This document shows, piece by piece, positions 35,502-43,501 of a DNA stretch of 64,000 nt. The position numbers were made by a program, and so were the translations under genes. The DNA is from Microbispora catharanthi. Its GTDB lineage: Bacteria; Actinomycetota; Actinomycetes; Streptosporangiales; Streptosporangiaceae. The notes beneath the pieces were generated by a model. It had not been told where the DNA came from. It ran no database searches and was given only the letters and a program-made list of their open reading frames with translations. The stretch is from contig NZ_VDMA02000003.1 of assembly GCF_006334915.2 (NCBI RefSeq), positions 310,001 to 374,000 on the forward strand, written 5' to 3'. Positions within the stretch are counted from its first letter, which is position 1. Each line of letters opens with the position of its first letter.

Positions 35502-36380
35502 ATGAAGCCCGCAGACCCGTCCGCCCTGCCTGTCCGCCGCCTCGGCCTCGCAGACCTGCCCCACTGCCTCGACCTGGCGCAGGACCGCTCCTGGCCGAGG
35601 GAGGAGCGCAAGTGGCGGCTCCTGCTGGAGAACGGCGAGGGCTTCGGCGTCGACGCCCCGGACGGCGGCGGACTGGCGGGGACGGTCGTCCTCACCCGCT
35701 ACGGCAGGACGGCGGCCGCGGTCGGCATGATGCTTGTGGCCTCCCGCTACGGCGGGCGAGGGCTGGGACGCCGTCTCCTGGACCACGTCCTCGCGGAGGC
35801 CGGCGACGCGACCCTGTTCCTGTGCGCGACGGAGTTCGGCCGGCCCCTGTACGAGAAGCTCGGCTTCGAGACGGTCGGCGTGATCGAGGCCCGGGTCGGC
35901 CGCTTCGACGCCGGCGACGACCCGCACGGCGGGTCGGGTCCCGGGCGGAGCGCCTCACGGCTCGCCGAGCCCAGGCGGGACCTGGCCGCGCTGTGCGCCC
36001 TCGACATCGAGGTCTTCGGGGCCGACCGGTCGCGCCTGCTGGCCCGCCTGTTCGCCTTCGCCGAGCAGGTCAGGGTCGCCGAGCGGGACCGCGAGATCAC
36101 CGGCTACGGGGCGGCATGGCGGAGCGGAGACCGCCTGTTCGTCGGGCCGGTCGTCGCGGAGGACGACGAGACCGCCCGCGCCCTCATCACCGATCTGGCC
36201 CGGGACGCGGACATCCGGATCAGGATCGACCTCGACCACCGCCGCCAGGAGTTGATCTCGTGGATCGCCGGGCGCGGCGTGCCGCAGTCCTCCACGACGT
36301 CGTTCATGGTCCACGGGGGGCGGGCGCTCCCCGGCGACCGGTCCCGTCTCGTCGCCTCGTTCATGTCGGCGCTCGGCTGA
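35502..36380 (+). CDS. GNAT-family N-acetyltransferase
   Basis: A 292-residue protein. The first GNAT domain carries the acetyl-CoA loop GGRGLGRRLLDHVL near residues 83-96 and YEKLGFETVG near 118. The second half (about 150-292) is a further acetyltransferase-like domain without a clear acetyl-CoA loop (GYGAAWRSGDRLFVGPVVAEDDETA). Double-GNAT proteins of this type are widespread in actinobacteria with mostly unknown substrates. Start ATG 35502 has GAGGGAAAGG upstream. It is divergent from the cupin gene. Confidence 0.87.
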   Translation: MKPADPSALPVRRLGLADLPHCLDLAQDRSWPREERKWRLLLENGEGFGVDAPDGGGLAGTVVLTRYGRTAAAVGMMLVASRYGGRGLGRRLLDHVLAEAGDATLFLCATEFGRPLYEKLGFETVGVIEARVGRFDAGDDPHGGSGPGRSASRLAEPRRDLAALCALDIEVFGADRSRLLARLFAFAEQVRVAERDREITGYGAAWRSGDRLFVGPVVAEDDETARALITDLARDADIRIRIDLDHRRQELISWIAGRGVPQSSTTSFMVHGGRALPGDRSRLVASFMSALG

Positions 36381-36452
36381 GCTGACAGAGGCGGACGGCG
36401 GCCTCGGGGTCCGGCGCGGCGCGCCGGCTCCGGCGGCCACGCGGACGGCGGA

Positions 36453-36481
36453 AAGGGGCGCCCCGGCGAACGGGACGCCCC
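36453..36481. terminator. Hairpin terminator between convergent genes
   Basis: AGGGGCG at 36453-36459 pairs with CGCCCCT at 36475-36481, with an inner CCCG/CGGG pair and a GCGAA loop. There is one mismatch. It separates the GNAT gene from the convergent MFS gene. Confidence 0.65.
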
Positions 36482-36514
36482 TCCTCCGACGACGGCGGGG
36501 AACCGGCGGACGGG

Positions 36515-37933
36515 TCAGACCGCCTCCAGCACCGGCTCCTCCCGTGCCTCGACCGGCTGCCGCCGGAACCGGAGCCCGGTGAGGGCGACGGCCAGGCCGA
36601 CGAGGGCGAACCCGGCCGAGACCACGATCGCGGCGCGGAAGCGGGCGATCGGGTCGCCGCCGTCCGCCCCCGAGGTCAGGACGGCGGTGACGATCGCCAG
36701 CACCACGGCTCCGCCGACCTGGCCGGAGGTGTTCAGCAGGCCCGAGGCGAGCCCCTGCTCCTCGTCGCCGACCCCGGCGGTCGCCTGGATGTTGAGCGAG
36801 GGGAACGACAGCGCGAACGCGATGCCCAGCAGGACCATGCCCGGCAGCACCATCGTGAGCAGGCTGGGGTGGAGGTCCACCCGCAGGAACACCGCGTACC
36901 CCGCGAGCAGCGCCACCGAGCCCACCACGATCAGGCGCGCGGTGCCGAAGCGGTCGGCGAACCCGCCCATCTTGGTCGAACTGATCGCGACCAGCAGCCC
37001 CGCCGGCAGGAACGCGAGGGCGGTCTGCAGGGCGCTCCAGCCCAGCAGGTTCTGGAAGTACTGCATCGCCACGAACTGGAAGCCGACGTACGAGCCGAAC
37101 AGGATGACCAGGCCGATGTTGGCCCGGGCGAGCGGCGCGGAGCGCAGGATGCCGAGCCGGACCAGCGGGTGCCGCACCCGGCGCTCCAGCCAGACGAACA
37201 GGCCGAACAGGGCGGCGGCCCCCGCGAGCGACAGCACGGTGCGCGCCACGCTCACCTTGGGCGCCTCCACCACGGCGAAGACCAGGAGCAGCATGGCCGC
37301 GGTGATGGTCGCGGCGCCGAGGAGGTCGTGGCCGCCCTCGCCGCGCCCCTCGCCCCGCTCGAGCAGCCGCAGCCCGGCCACCAGAGCGATGATCGCGACG
37401 GGCACCGGCATGAGGAACGTCCAGCGCCATCCGATCTCGGTGAGCACGCCGGACAGGACCAGTCCGAGCGAGAACCCGCTGGCGCCGCAGGCGGTGAAGA
37501 TGCTCAGGGCCCGGTTGCGGGCGGGGCCCTCGGCGAAGGTCGTGGTGATGATGGACAACGCGGCGGGCGCGGTGAACGCGGCGCTGACGCCCTTCACGAA
37601 ACGGGCCGCGATCAGCAGCGTCCCGTCGCTCATCAGCCCGCCGAGCAGCGAGGCGACCGCGAAGACGGCCAGGGCGGTCAGGAACACCCGGCGGCGGCCG
37701 AGCAGGTCGGCGGTCCGGCCCCCGAGCAGCAGCAGACCGCCGTATCCCAGCACGTAGCCGCTCACCACCCACTGCAGCGATGAGGTGGACATGCCGAGAT
37801 CGGCCTGGATGGACGGGAGCGCCACCCCGACCATCGACACGTCAAGGGCGTCGAGGAAGACGACGGCGCAAAGGACGGTGAGGGCACCCCACAGGCGGGC
37901 CCCCCAGCGCTCGTCCCGAGTGGAGGAAGTCAT
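36515..37933 (-). CDS. MFS multidrug efflux transporter (DHA2-like)
   Basis: A 472-residue membrane transporter with 12-14 predicted TM helices. Features of drug:proton antiporters are seen: LDALDVSMVGVALPSIQADL in TM1, GGRTADLLGRRRVF after TM2, and a motif-C-like GLVLSGVLTEIGWRW. ATG 37933 is preferred to an upstream in-frame start. Upstream of it lies a cluster of ATGC-based palindromes (37950-38005) typical of MarR operators, and a MarR gene stands divergent at 39439, now separated by an insertion element. Confidence 0.92.
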   Translation of the reverse strand: MTSSTRDERWGARLWGALTVLCAVVFLDALDVSMVGVALPSIQADLGMSTSSLQWVVSGYVLGYGGLLLLGGRTADLLGRRRVFLTALAVFAVASLLGGLMSDGTLLIAARFVKGVSAAFTAPAALSIITTTFAEGPARNRALSIFTACGASGFSLGLVLSGVLTEIGWRWTFLMPVPVAIIALVAGLRLLERGEGRGEGGHDLLGAATITAAMLLLVFAVVEAPKVSVARTVLSLAGAAALFGLFVWLERRVRHPLVRLGILRSAPLARANIGLVILFGSYVGFQFVAMQYFQNLLGWSALQTALAFLPAGLLVAISSTKMGGFADRFGTARLIVVGSVALLAGYAVFLRVDLHPSLLTMVLPGMVLLGIAFALSFPSLNIQATAGVGDEEQGLASGLLNTSGQVGGAVVLAIVTAVLTSGADGGDPIARFRAAIVVSAGFALVGLAVALTGLRFRRQPVEAREEPVLEAV

Positions 37934-37949
37934 GGCACGGAAACTTACA

Positions 37950-38005
37950 TGCACATGCATTCAATGCACAAGCAATTAATGCCTTTGCATCTAATGCGCG
38001 CGCAT
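37950..38005. promoter_or_regulatory. Array of MarR-type operator palindromes upstream of the MFS gene
   Basis: Several ATGC-based palindromes follow one another: TGCACATGCA (37950-37959), TGCATT-C-AATGCA (37956-37968), ATGC-CTTT-GCAT (37979-37990) and ATGCGCGCGCAT (37994-38005). They lie 17-72 bases before the MFS start in an AT-richer stretch that should also hold its promoter. The palindromes are direct observations; binding by the nearby MarR protein is inferred. Confidence 0.65.
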
Positions 38006-38016
38006 GGTATGGTCGC

Positions 38017-38200
38017 GCCGAGAAAGGCGGCCTCGCTTGACTTCCTCCCCTCTCTGGCGGAAGGGGATTCCAACCGTCGCCGGTCGGGCTTCCTGCTTCA
38101 CTGCCGGTCGCCCCGTCGGAGAGGACTCTCCTTGAGGTCTTACACCAGCTCCACAGGCGTTTTACCTCTCCGCCAGCCCGGCGGCGAGGATGTTCTTGGC
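38017..38200 (-). ncRNA. Predicted omega RNA (TnpB guide RNA) at the element right end
   Basis: TnpB nucleases use an RNA made from the 3' end of tnpB and the element right end, with a guide taken from the flanking DNA. Here the conserved right-end scaffold runs to TCAA at 38040-38037 on the minus strand. The following flank at 38036-38017, starting GCGAGGCCGCC, would be the guide. The 5' end of the RNA is not visible from sequence. This is known family biology applied to this locus, not direct evidence of a transcript. Confidence 0.5.
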
Positions 38201-39427
38201 GGCGTTCACGTCCCGGTCATGGACGGCGCCGCAGGCGCATTCCCAGGTCCGGACGTTCAGCGGCATCGACTCCTGCAGAGTGCAGCAGGCGGAGCACAGC
38301 TTGGAGGAGGGGAACCACCGGTCCACGACCAGCAACTCTCGCCCGTACCACCGCGTTTTGTACTCCAGCATCGACCGCAGTTCCCGCCACGATGCGTCGG
38401 AGATGGCGCGGGCGAGGGAGTGGTTGCGGACCATGGTGCGGACGGTCAGGTCCTCGATCACGACCGTTTGGTTCTCACGGACGAGCCGAGTCGAAAGCTT
38501 GTGCAGGAAGTCCCGGCGGCGGTCGGTGATCCGGGCGTAGACGCGGGCGACCCTTCGCCGGGCCTTGGCCCGGTTCGCGCTGCCCTTGGCTTTGCGGGCG
38601 AGCGTCCGTTGGGCCTTGGCCAGGCGCCTGCGGTCTGCTCGTTCATACCGGGGGTTGGCGACCTTGCCGTCCTCATCGGTCAGCCCGTCGACCGGGCGGG
38701 ACAACGTGAGGAGGCTTGTGAGCCCCGCGTCCACGCCGACCTGGGCGTCGACGGGAGCCAACGGCGTGATCGTCTCCTCCACGAGGAGGGATACGAACCA
38801 CCGCCCGGCCGCGTCCTTGCTCACGGTCACGGTGGACGGTCGCGCCCCCTGCGGGAGCGGGCGCGACCACACGATGTCCAGCGGGGCGTCCATCTTCGCC
38901 AGCCACAGTCGGCCGTCCCGCCACCGGAACGCCGAGCGGGTGTACTCCGCGCTGGCGCGGGACTTCTTGCGCGACTTGAACGCCGGGTACTTGGCCCGGC
39001 GCGCGAAGAAGTTCGCGAACGCGGCCTGCAGATGCCGCAGCGCCTGCTGCAACGGCACGCTGGACACCTCGCCCAGGAACGCCAGCTCGGGCGTCTTCTT
39101 CCACTGGGTGAGCGCGGCCGAGGACTCCACGTAACAGACGCGACGGCCTTCCAGGGTGTAGGCGCGGGTCCGTTCTTCCAGAGCCTTGTTGTAGACCAGG
39201 CGCACACACCCGAATGTCCGGGCAAGCTCGCAGGCCTGCTCGGGGGTGGGGTGAAAGCGGTACTTGTACGCCCGCTTCACGGTCCGCGCCATGCCTCGCA
39301 TCATCGCACGATCAACGATGGATCGTACGTGTGTTCGTACGTTGGTTCACCTGACGGCGAAACGCCTATCCCTGCCCTGCTCGGCAGAGAGTCCGATTCC
39401 TCCCTGCCTGAAGGCGGGGATTTCCTC
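38037..39427 (-). mobile_element. TnpB-only IS200/IS605 (IS1341-type) insertion element
   Basis: An element of about 1.4 kb containing one tnpB gene and no tnpA. Read on the minus strand, the right end after tnpB contains the typical GGAATCCCC...GGGGAGGAAGTCAA hairpin region and ends near 38037. The left end near 39427 has a matching GGAAATCCCCGCCTTC-AGGCAGGGAGGAA imperfect hairpin (39401-39420). There are no inverted repeats or target duplication, as expected for the family. The left end abuts the ribosome site of a MarR gene, so the element sits inside a formerly divergent MFS/MarR promoter region. Exact ends are uncertain by a few bases. Confidence 0.75.
38162..39292 (-). CDS. tnpB: TnpB, RNA-guided endonuclease of an IS200/IS605-type element
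   Basis: A full-length TnpB of about 376 residues. The N-terminal helix-turn-helix-like region has YKYRFHPTPEQA. The RuvC nuclease residues are all present: Asp in VGVDAGLTSLL, Glu in VVIEDLTV and Asp in HDRDVNAAKNIL. A four-Cys zinc finger (CSAC ... CACG) lies between the last two. It therefore looks catalytically intact. Three ATGs lie within 15 bases; the innermost at 39292 is used because GAGG lies close to it and it gives the normal N-terminus, but 39304 is possible. No TnpA is present, so movement would need a transposase supplied in trans. Confidence 0.92.
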   Translation of the reverse strand: MARTVKRAYKYRFHPTPEQACELARTFGCVRLVYNKALEERTRAYTLEGRRVCYVESSAALTQWKKTPELAFLGEVSSVPLQQALRHLQAAFANFFARRAKYPAFKSRKKSRASAEYTRSAFRWRDGRLWLAKMDAPLDIVWSRPLPQGARPSTVTVSKDAAGRWFVSLLVEETITPLAPVDAQVGVDAGLTSLLTLSRPVDGLTDEDGKVANPRYERADRRRLAKAQRTLARKAKGSANRAKARRRVARVYARITDRRRDFLHKLSTRLVRENQTVVIEDLTVRTMVRNHSLARAISDASWRELRSMLEYKTRWYGRELLVVDRWFPSSKLCSACCTLQESMPLNVRTWECACGAVHDRDVNAAKNILAAGLAER

Positions 39428-39438
39428 GGAGGATTTCG

Positions 39439-39897
39439 ATGAACGACATCGACACCGGCTTTGTGGTCATGGCCTGGCGCGAACTGCTCGCCCGGCACGC
39501 GGAGGTGTCGTGCGCGCTGGAGCGGGAGCTGAGCGACAAGCACGGGCTCGGCGTGAGCGAGTTCGAGGTGCTGGAGCGCCTCGTGGAGGGCCAGTTCCCC
39601 TGCGCGGAGCCGGGGACGGTCAAGTTCCGCGTGCAGGAGCTCGCCCACCAGGTCCACCTGAGCCAGAGCGCTCTGTCGCGCCTCATCGCCCGCCTGGAAC
39701 GCGAGGGACTGGTCGCCCGCGCGCTGTGCGAGGCGGACCGGCGCGGGGTGTTCGTGCACGTCACCGAGGAGGGCCGGCGACGGCACGCGGAGGCGACCCC
39801 CACCCATCGGGCCGTCCTGTCCGCGCACCTGTTCCCCCACCTCGTGAACGCCGGTTACGCGCCGCCCGTCCCGGACGAGGCGCCTCGCCCCCTCTGA
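39439..39897 (+). CDS. MarR-family transcriptional regulator
   Basis: A 152-residue winged-helix protein. The recognition region is VQELAHQVHLSQSALSRLIARLEREGLVARALCEADRRGVFVHVTEEGRRRH, canonical MarR. GGAGGA at 39428-39433 and ATG 39439 give a good start. The left end of the TnpB element lies immediately upstream of the ribosome site, so this gene has probably lost its own promoter region and may now be read from the element or be poorly expressed. It was presumably the divergent repressor of the MFS pump at 36515-37933. Confidence 0.9.
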   Translation: MNDIDTGFVVMAWRELLARHAEVSCALERELSDKHGLGVSEFEVLERLVEGQFPCAEPGTVKFRVQELAHQVHLSQSALSRLIARLEREGLVARALCEADRRGVFVHVTEEGRRRHAEATPTHRAVLSAHLFPHLVNAGYAPPVPDEAPRPL

Positions 39898-40061
39898 TCG
39901 GGGGCGCCGCCCACGGCACGTGAGCAGGCAGGACGCGCCCGCTCCGCGGTGCCCCATGCGGGCTGTGTCCCATCCGGACGGGACAACCGCCATGCCGAAA
40001 GGGGACGGCGGACTCATGCGGACCGGGACAGAGCTCGGTCATCGTTCTCGGTAGGCGGCGG

Positions 40062-41330
40062 ATGGTCCGCCGGCCACCGAGGAGTACCCGTCGTGAGCTC
40101 GTCCCCCACCCCGCACAGGCCATGTGGGCCTCAGCAGTGATCGGCCTGGTGGCGCCGGCCGCCGCGATCGCACCTGCCGGCGTGTTCGTCCCCGCTACGG
40201 CCGCCTCGCCGGTCACCGGTCTCGACCTGGCCGGCGTCGGCGCCGCCGGGCTCGTGGGCGTGCTGGCCGCCGGGCTGTCCGGCAGTCTCCTCCCCCGCCT
40301 GTGGCGTGCGCTGCGGCGGCGGGCGCAGCGCACGGCGCACGGCGGCGCGGGCGATCCCCGGCTCCTTGCCGAAGGGCTCGTCGAGCGGCTGCGCCAGGCG
40401 GTGCCGGCCGAGGCACTGGCGTCCGTGGTCACCGCACTCCGCGACAATCTGGGCGTCACCGGCGTGGCCGTGGAGGTCACCGACGGGCTGCCCGGCCGTC
40501 TGGAGAGCGGCGACGTCGGCGCCGATCCCCGGCGGATCCCGCTCGTCTGGCACGGCGAGCTGGTGGGCAGCCTCCTCGTCGGCTCGCGGGGACCGCGCCG
40601 GTTCGCTCTCGCACACGACCGGGTGCTGGCCGCGCTCGCGCCCTACGCCGCGGACGCGGCGCACGCGGTGCGGGTGTCCGCCGATCTGCGGCGCTCGCGG
40701 GAGCGCGTCCTGGCCGCGCGGGAGGAGGAACGCCGCCGGATCCGCCGCGACCTGCACGACGGCCTCGGACAGACGCTGGGCACCATGGCCATGACGATCA
40801 ACATGGCCAGGATCACGCTGCGGGACTCGGCGCAGGCCGCCGACCACCTGCTCGCCGACCTGCGCACGGGGATGGACGCCGTCGCGGGAGACATCCGCAG
40901 GCTCGTGTACGGCCTGCGTCCTCCGGCGCTGGACGACCTCGGGCTGGAAGGGGCGATCCTGGCACTCGCCGGGGAGGGGCCGCCCGCGACCCGGGTCACG
41001 GTGTCGGGCGACCTGGCCGGCCTGCCGTCCGCCGTGGAGACGGCCGTCTACCGCATCGTCCAGGAGGCGCTCACCAACGTCCGCAGGCACGCCCGCGCCG
41101 GCGCGGCGGAGGTCGAGGTGGAGGTGACAGGGACCGGCACGTTGCGGGTCCGGATCGGCGACGACGGCGCCGGACTGCCCTCGACGGCACGTGCCGGAGT
41201 CGGGACGGTCTCCATGCGCGAGCGCTCGGCCGAACTCGGCGGCACCTGCGCGATCACCTCCCGGCCCGGCGGCGGAACCGTGGTCGAGGCCCTGCTCCCG
41301 CTGACAGTCGACACCCGGCACCACGTCTGA
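40062..41330 (+). CDS. Sensor histidine kinase, HisKA_3 type, without adjacent response regulator
   Basis: About 422 residues if ATG 40062 is used; a second candidate ATG at 40122 is equally plausible and neither has a strong ribosome site. Two hydrophobic segments (about 22-45 and 55-80) come first, then a GAF-like domain (about 100-205), the phospho-acceptor box RRIRRDLHDGLGQTLG with His232, and a HATPase_c domain (IVQEALTNVRRHARAG, IGDDGAGLP, GVGTVSMRERSAELGG). The family normally has more TM helices in front, so the N-terminus may be shortened. No response regulator is next to it, so it is an orphan in this window. Confidence 0.85.
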   Translation: MVRRPPRSTRRELVPHPAQAMWASAVIGLVAPAAAIAPAGVFVPATAASPVTGLDLAGVGAAGLVGVLAAGLSGSLLPRLWRALRRRAQRTAHGGAGDPRLLAEGLVERLRQAVPAEALASVVTALRDNLGVTGVAVEVTDGLPGRLESGDVGADPRRIPLVWHGELVGSLLVGSRGPRRFALAHDRVLAALAPYAADAAHAVRVSADLRRSRERVLAAREEERRRIRRDLHDGLGQTLGTMAMTINMARITLRDSAQAADHLLADLRTGMDAVAGDIRRLVYGLRPPALDDLGLEGAILALAGEGPPATRVTVSGDLAGLPSAVETAVYRIVQEALTNVRRHARAGAAEVEVEVTGTGTLRVRIGDDGAGLPSTARAGVGTVSMRERSAELGGTCAITSRPGGGTVVEALLPLTVDTRHHV

Positions 41331-41349
41331 CCACGGGAAGGCGGCGGGG

Positions 41350-42168
41350 TCAGGCGATCACGAGGGGCACGCCGTCGGCGTCCACCAGCACATCGTTCCG
41401 AGCCACCCTCGCGCCCGCCTCCGTCAGCCGCAGGGCCGCCTCCTCCGGGTCCTCGGCGGCGATGGCGACATGCCGGAACCCCCGCCGGCACGGGTCGGGG
41501 GTCCACGGGCTCGCGGTCGTGGGGGCGGTGAACGTGAACACCTCCAGGACCGCGTCCCCGGCCAGCAGGTACGTGATCAGGAAGCCTCGCGGGTCCTGGT
41601 CCTGCGTTATCTGTCCGACGACCTCGTAGCCGAGCGTGTCCCGATAGAAGGCCAGCGCGACGTCGAGGTCGGCGGACGTGACCGCCACGTGGTCGAAGAC
41701 CGGCGGGGCCGTACGCGGCCTGCTCAGGGCGGCCAGCCGTTCCCGCTCGGCCAGTTCCGGCGAGGCGACCCGGTGATACCGCAGATAGTTGTCCGTGATC
41801 TCCAGATGGGTGCCGTCCGGGTCCTGGAAGAACGCGATGCGCACGCCGCCGACCGCGTCGAGCGGCGGCAGCGTGAAGGGCACCCCGGCGTCGCGGACGC
41901 GCTCGGCCCGCAGATCGACGTCGCCGACCTTGAAGCCGATGTGCCGGATGCCGCGCTGGAGGTCGTCGTTCACCCAGCCGCCGAGATCGCCGTCGCCCGT
42001 CTCGACCAGCTTGAGCAGCACGGACCCCGCCGCCAGCCAGGCGACACCCGGACTTCCCGCCGGCCCCTCGGCGGGGGCGAGATCGAGCAGATCGCGGTAG
42101 AAGCCGAGCGAGCGGGCCAGGTCGGCGACGCCGATCTCGACGTGCCGGATGCCCCGCTGATCGGACAT
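41350..42168 (-). CDS. Two-domain VOC-superfamily protein
   Basis: A 272-residue protein of two VOC (glyoxalase/dioxygenase) modules. Module 1 is GIRHVEIGVADLARSLGFYRDLLDL through DPDGTHLEITDNY (about 5-128), and module 2 is VFDHVAVTSADLDVALAFYRDTLGYEVVG through the C-terminus (about 156-272). His in RHVEIGV and Glu in HLEITD fit a metal site in the first module; the second ends ADGVPLVIA and has lost the Glu. The arrangement recalls extradiol dioxygenases and 4-hydroxyphenylpyruvate-dioxygenase-like folds, but no substrate can be named. ATG 42168 follows GGGGAGAGCC. Confidence 0.85.
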   Translation of the reverse strand: MSDQRGIRHVEIGVADLARSLGFYRDLLDLAPAEGPAGSPGVAWLAAGSVLLKLVETGDGDLGGWVNDDLQRGIRHIGFKVGDVDLRAERVRDAGVPFTLPPLDAVGGVRIAFFQDPDGTHLEITDNYLRYHRVASPELAERERLAALSRPRTAPPVFDHVAVTSADLDVALAFYRDTLGYEVVGQITQDQDPRGFLITYLLAGDAVLEVFTFTAPTTASPWTPDPCRRGFRHVAIAAEDPEEAALRLTEAGARVARNDVLVDADGVPLVIA

Positions 42169-42240
42169 GGCTCTCCCCTCTGCGCGTCCGGCCGGTCCGG
42201 CGCGGCAGGACCACCCTGGCACACCGTCTCGTACGGCTGA

Positions 42241-43443
42241 TCACGCCGCCCTCCCGGCAGGCGCGGAGGAGCGGACCTCCGCGGCCTCGTCGGCCCGCAG
42301 ACCGGGCGCCAGCGCGAGGGTGACCGCGACGGAGGCCACCGCCATCACGCCCATGGCGGCCGCAGCCGAGGTGAACTGGGCGACCGCCCCCGCGACCGCC
42401 GCGCCGACCCCCTGCATGGTGAGCACGCCGGACGACTGCAGCCCGAGCGCCTGCCCGCTCATCTCCTCCGGGGTGACGGCCATGAGGCGTTCCTGGAGCA
42501 GGAGGCTGGCCGAATATCCGGCCGAGGCGAGCACGACGGCGGCGACCGCGACCGGCAGGGACGGGTGGAAGAGGAAGACGAGGTAGGGCACGGCGAGCAG
42601 CAGCCGCAGCGGAGCGCTCAGCCGCTCGCGCCACCGCCTGGGGACGAACCGCCCCATCAGCGTGTCACCGGCGAGCATCCCGGCGGCGGCGCAGGCGAAC
42701 AGCGGCCCGGCGTGCCGGGAGTCGTAGGCGACGTACAGCGATTCGCAGCCGACGATCAGGCCGTTCGGCACCCACAGAGCCAGGTAGAGGCGGCGGCGCA
42801 TCCCGGACGACCAGAGCGTGCGGTTGATCCGCCACGTCTCCGCGGGCGAGGGCCGTCCCTGCGCGCGGGGCGGGCGGGCCGTCAGCCCCCACCGGGCGAC
42901 GGCCGCGGCGGCGAGATACAACCCCGCCCCCGCGAGCAGGGTGCCGCGCGGGGACAGCACGGTCACGAGCACGCCTCCGGTGACGAAGCCGATGATCTGC
43001 TGCACGCCGACCGACATGCTGAGCACCGAGCGGCCGAGCAGGTAGCCGTCCCTGGGCAGGATCTCGTTGAGCAGCCCGAACCGGACTCCGCCGCCGAGGG
43101 AGGCGGCGAGCCCCATGCCGAGGACGACCGCGAACACCGCCCACAGCGGCAGCCCGGGCACGGCGAGCGCGGCCGTGCCGGCGCAGTGGACCAGCGCCAG
43201 CGCCGCCATCGCGGCGCGCGGAGGCAGCCGGTCGGCGGCCGACAGCAGCACCGTCGCCCCGAGCACCTGCGCGAAGGACGAGCCGAACATGCTCAGGGCC
43301 GACAGCAGCGGCGACCCCGTCGCCCCGTACACGAGTGTGCCGAGCGCCAGACCGCTCACCGTCGAGGCCGCCACCTGAGCGGACGCGACGGTGAACAGGG
43401 GCGTGAACTCGGGGGTGCGAAACAGTTCCCGATATGTGCGCAT
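42241..43443 (-). CDS. MFS transporter
   Basis: A 400-residue membrane protein with about 12 TM helices and the layout of MFS exporters that lack a substrate-naming motif (FTPLFTVASAQVAASTVSGLALGTLVYGATGSPLLSALSMFGSS). ATG 43443 follows GAGG at a good distance, whereas the longer frame starts with GTG at 43461. It is divergent from an ArsR-like regulator with a GTTTCGC-N6-GCGAAAC palindrome in the 58-base gap, so expression is probably controlled by that regulator. Confidence 0.88.
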   Translation of the reverse strand: MRTYRELFRTPEFTPLFTVASAQVAASTVSGLALGTLVYGATGSPLLSALSMFGSSFAQVLGATVLLSAADRLPPRAAMAALALVHCAGTAALAVPGLPLWAVFAVVLGMGLAASLGGGVRFGLLNEILPRDGYLLGRSVLSMSVGVQQIIGFVTGGVLVTVLSPRGTLLAGAGLYLAAAAVARWGLTARPPRAQGRPSPAETWRINRTLWSSGMRRRLYLALWVPNGLIVGCESLYVAYDSRHAGPLFACAAAGMLAGDTLMGRFVPRRWRERLSAPLRLLLAVPYLVFLFHPSLPVAVAAVVLASAGYSASLLLQERLMAVTPEEMSGQALGLQSSGVLTMQGVGAAVAGAVAQFTSAAAAMGVMAVASVAVTLALAPGLRADEAAEVRSSAPAGRAA

Positions 43444-43481
43444 GACGGGAGCCTCGATCACCGCCGCGCTCCGCCGTTATT

Positions 43482-43501
43482 GTTTCGCGGGGAGGCGAAA
43501 C
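43482..43501 (+). promoter_or_regulatory. Palindromic operator over the ribosome site of the ArsR-like gene
   Basis: GTTTCGC (43482-43488) and GCGAAAC (43495-43501) form a 7-base inverted repeat with a 6-base spacer. It directly precedes ATG 43502 and covers the GGGGAGG ribosome site. A TATTGT box at 43478-43483 overlaps its left arm. It is a likely autoregulatory site for the winged-helix protein, shared with the divergent MFS gene. Confidence 0.6.
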
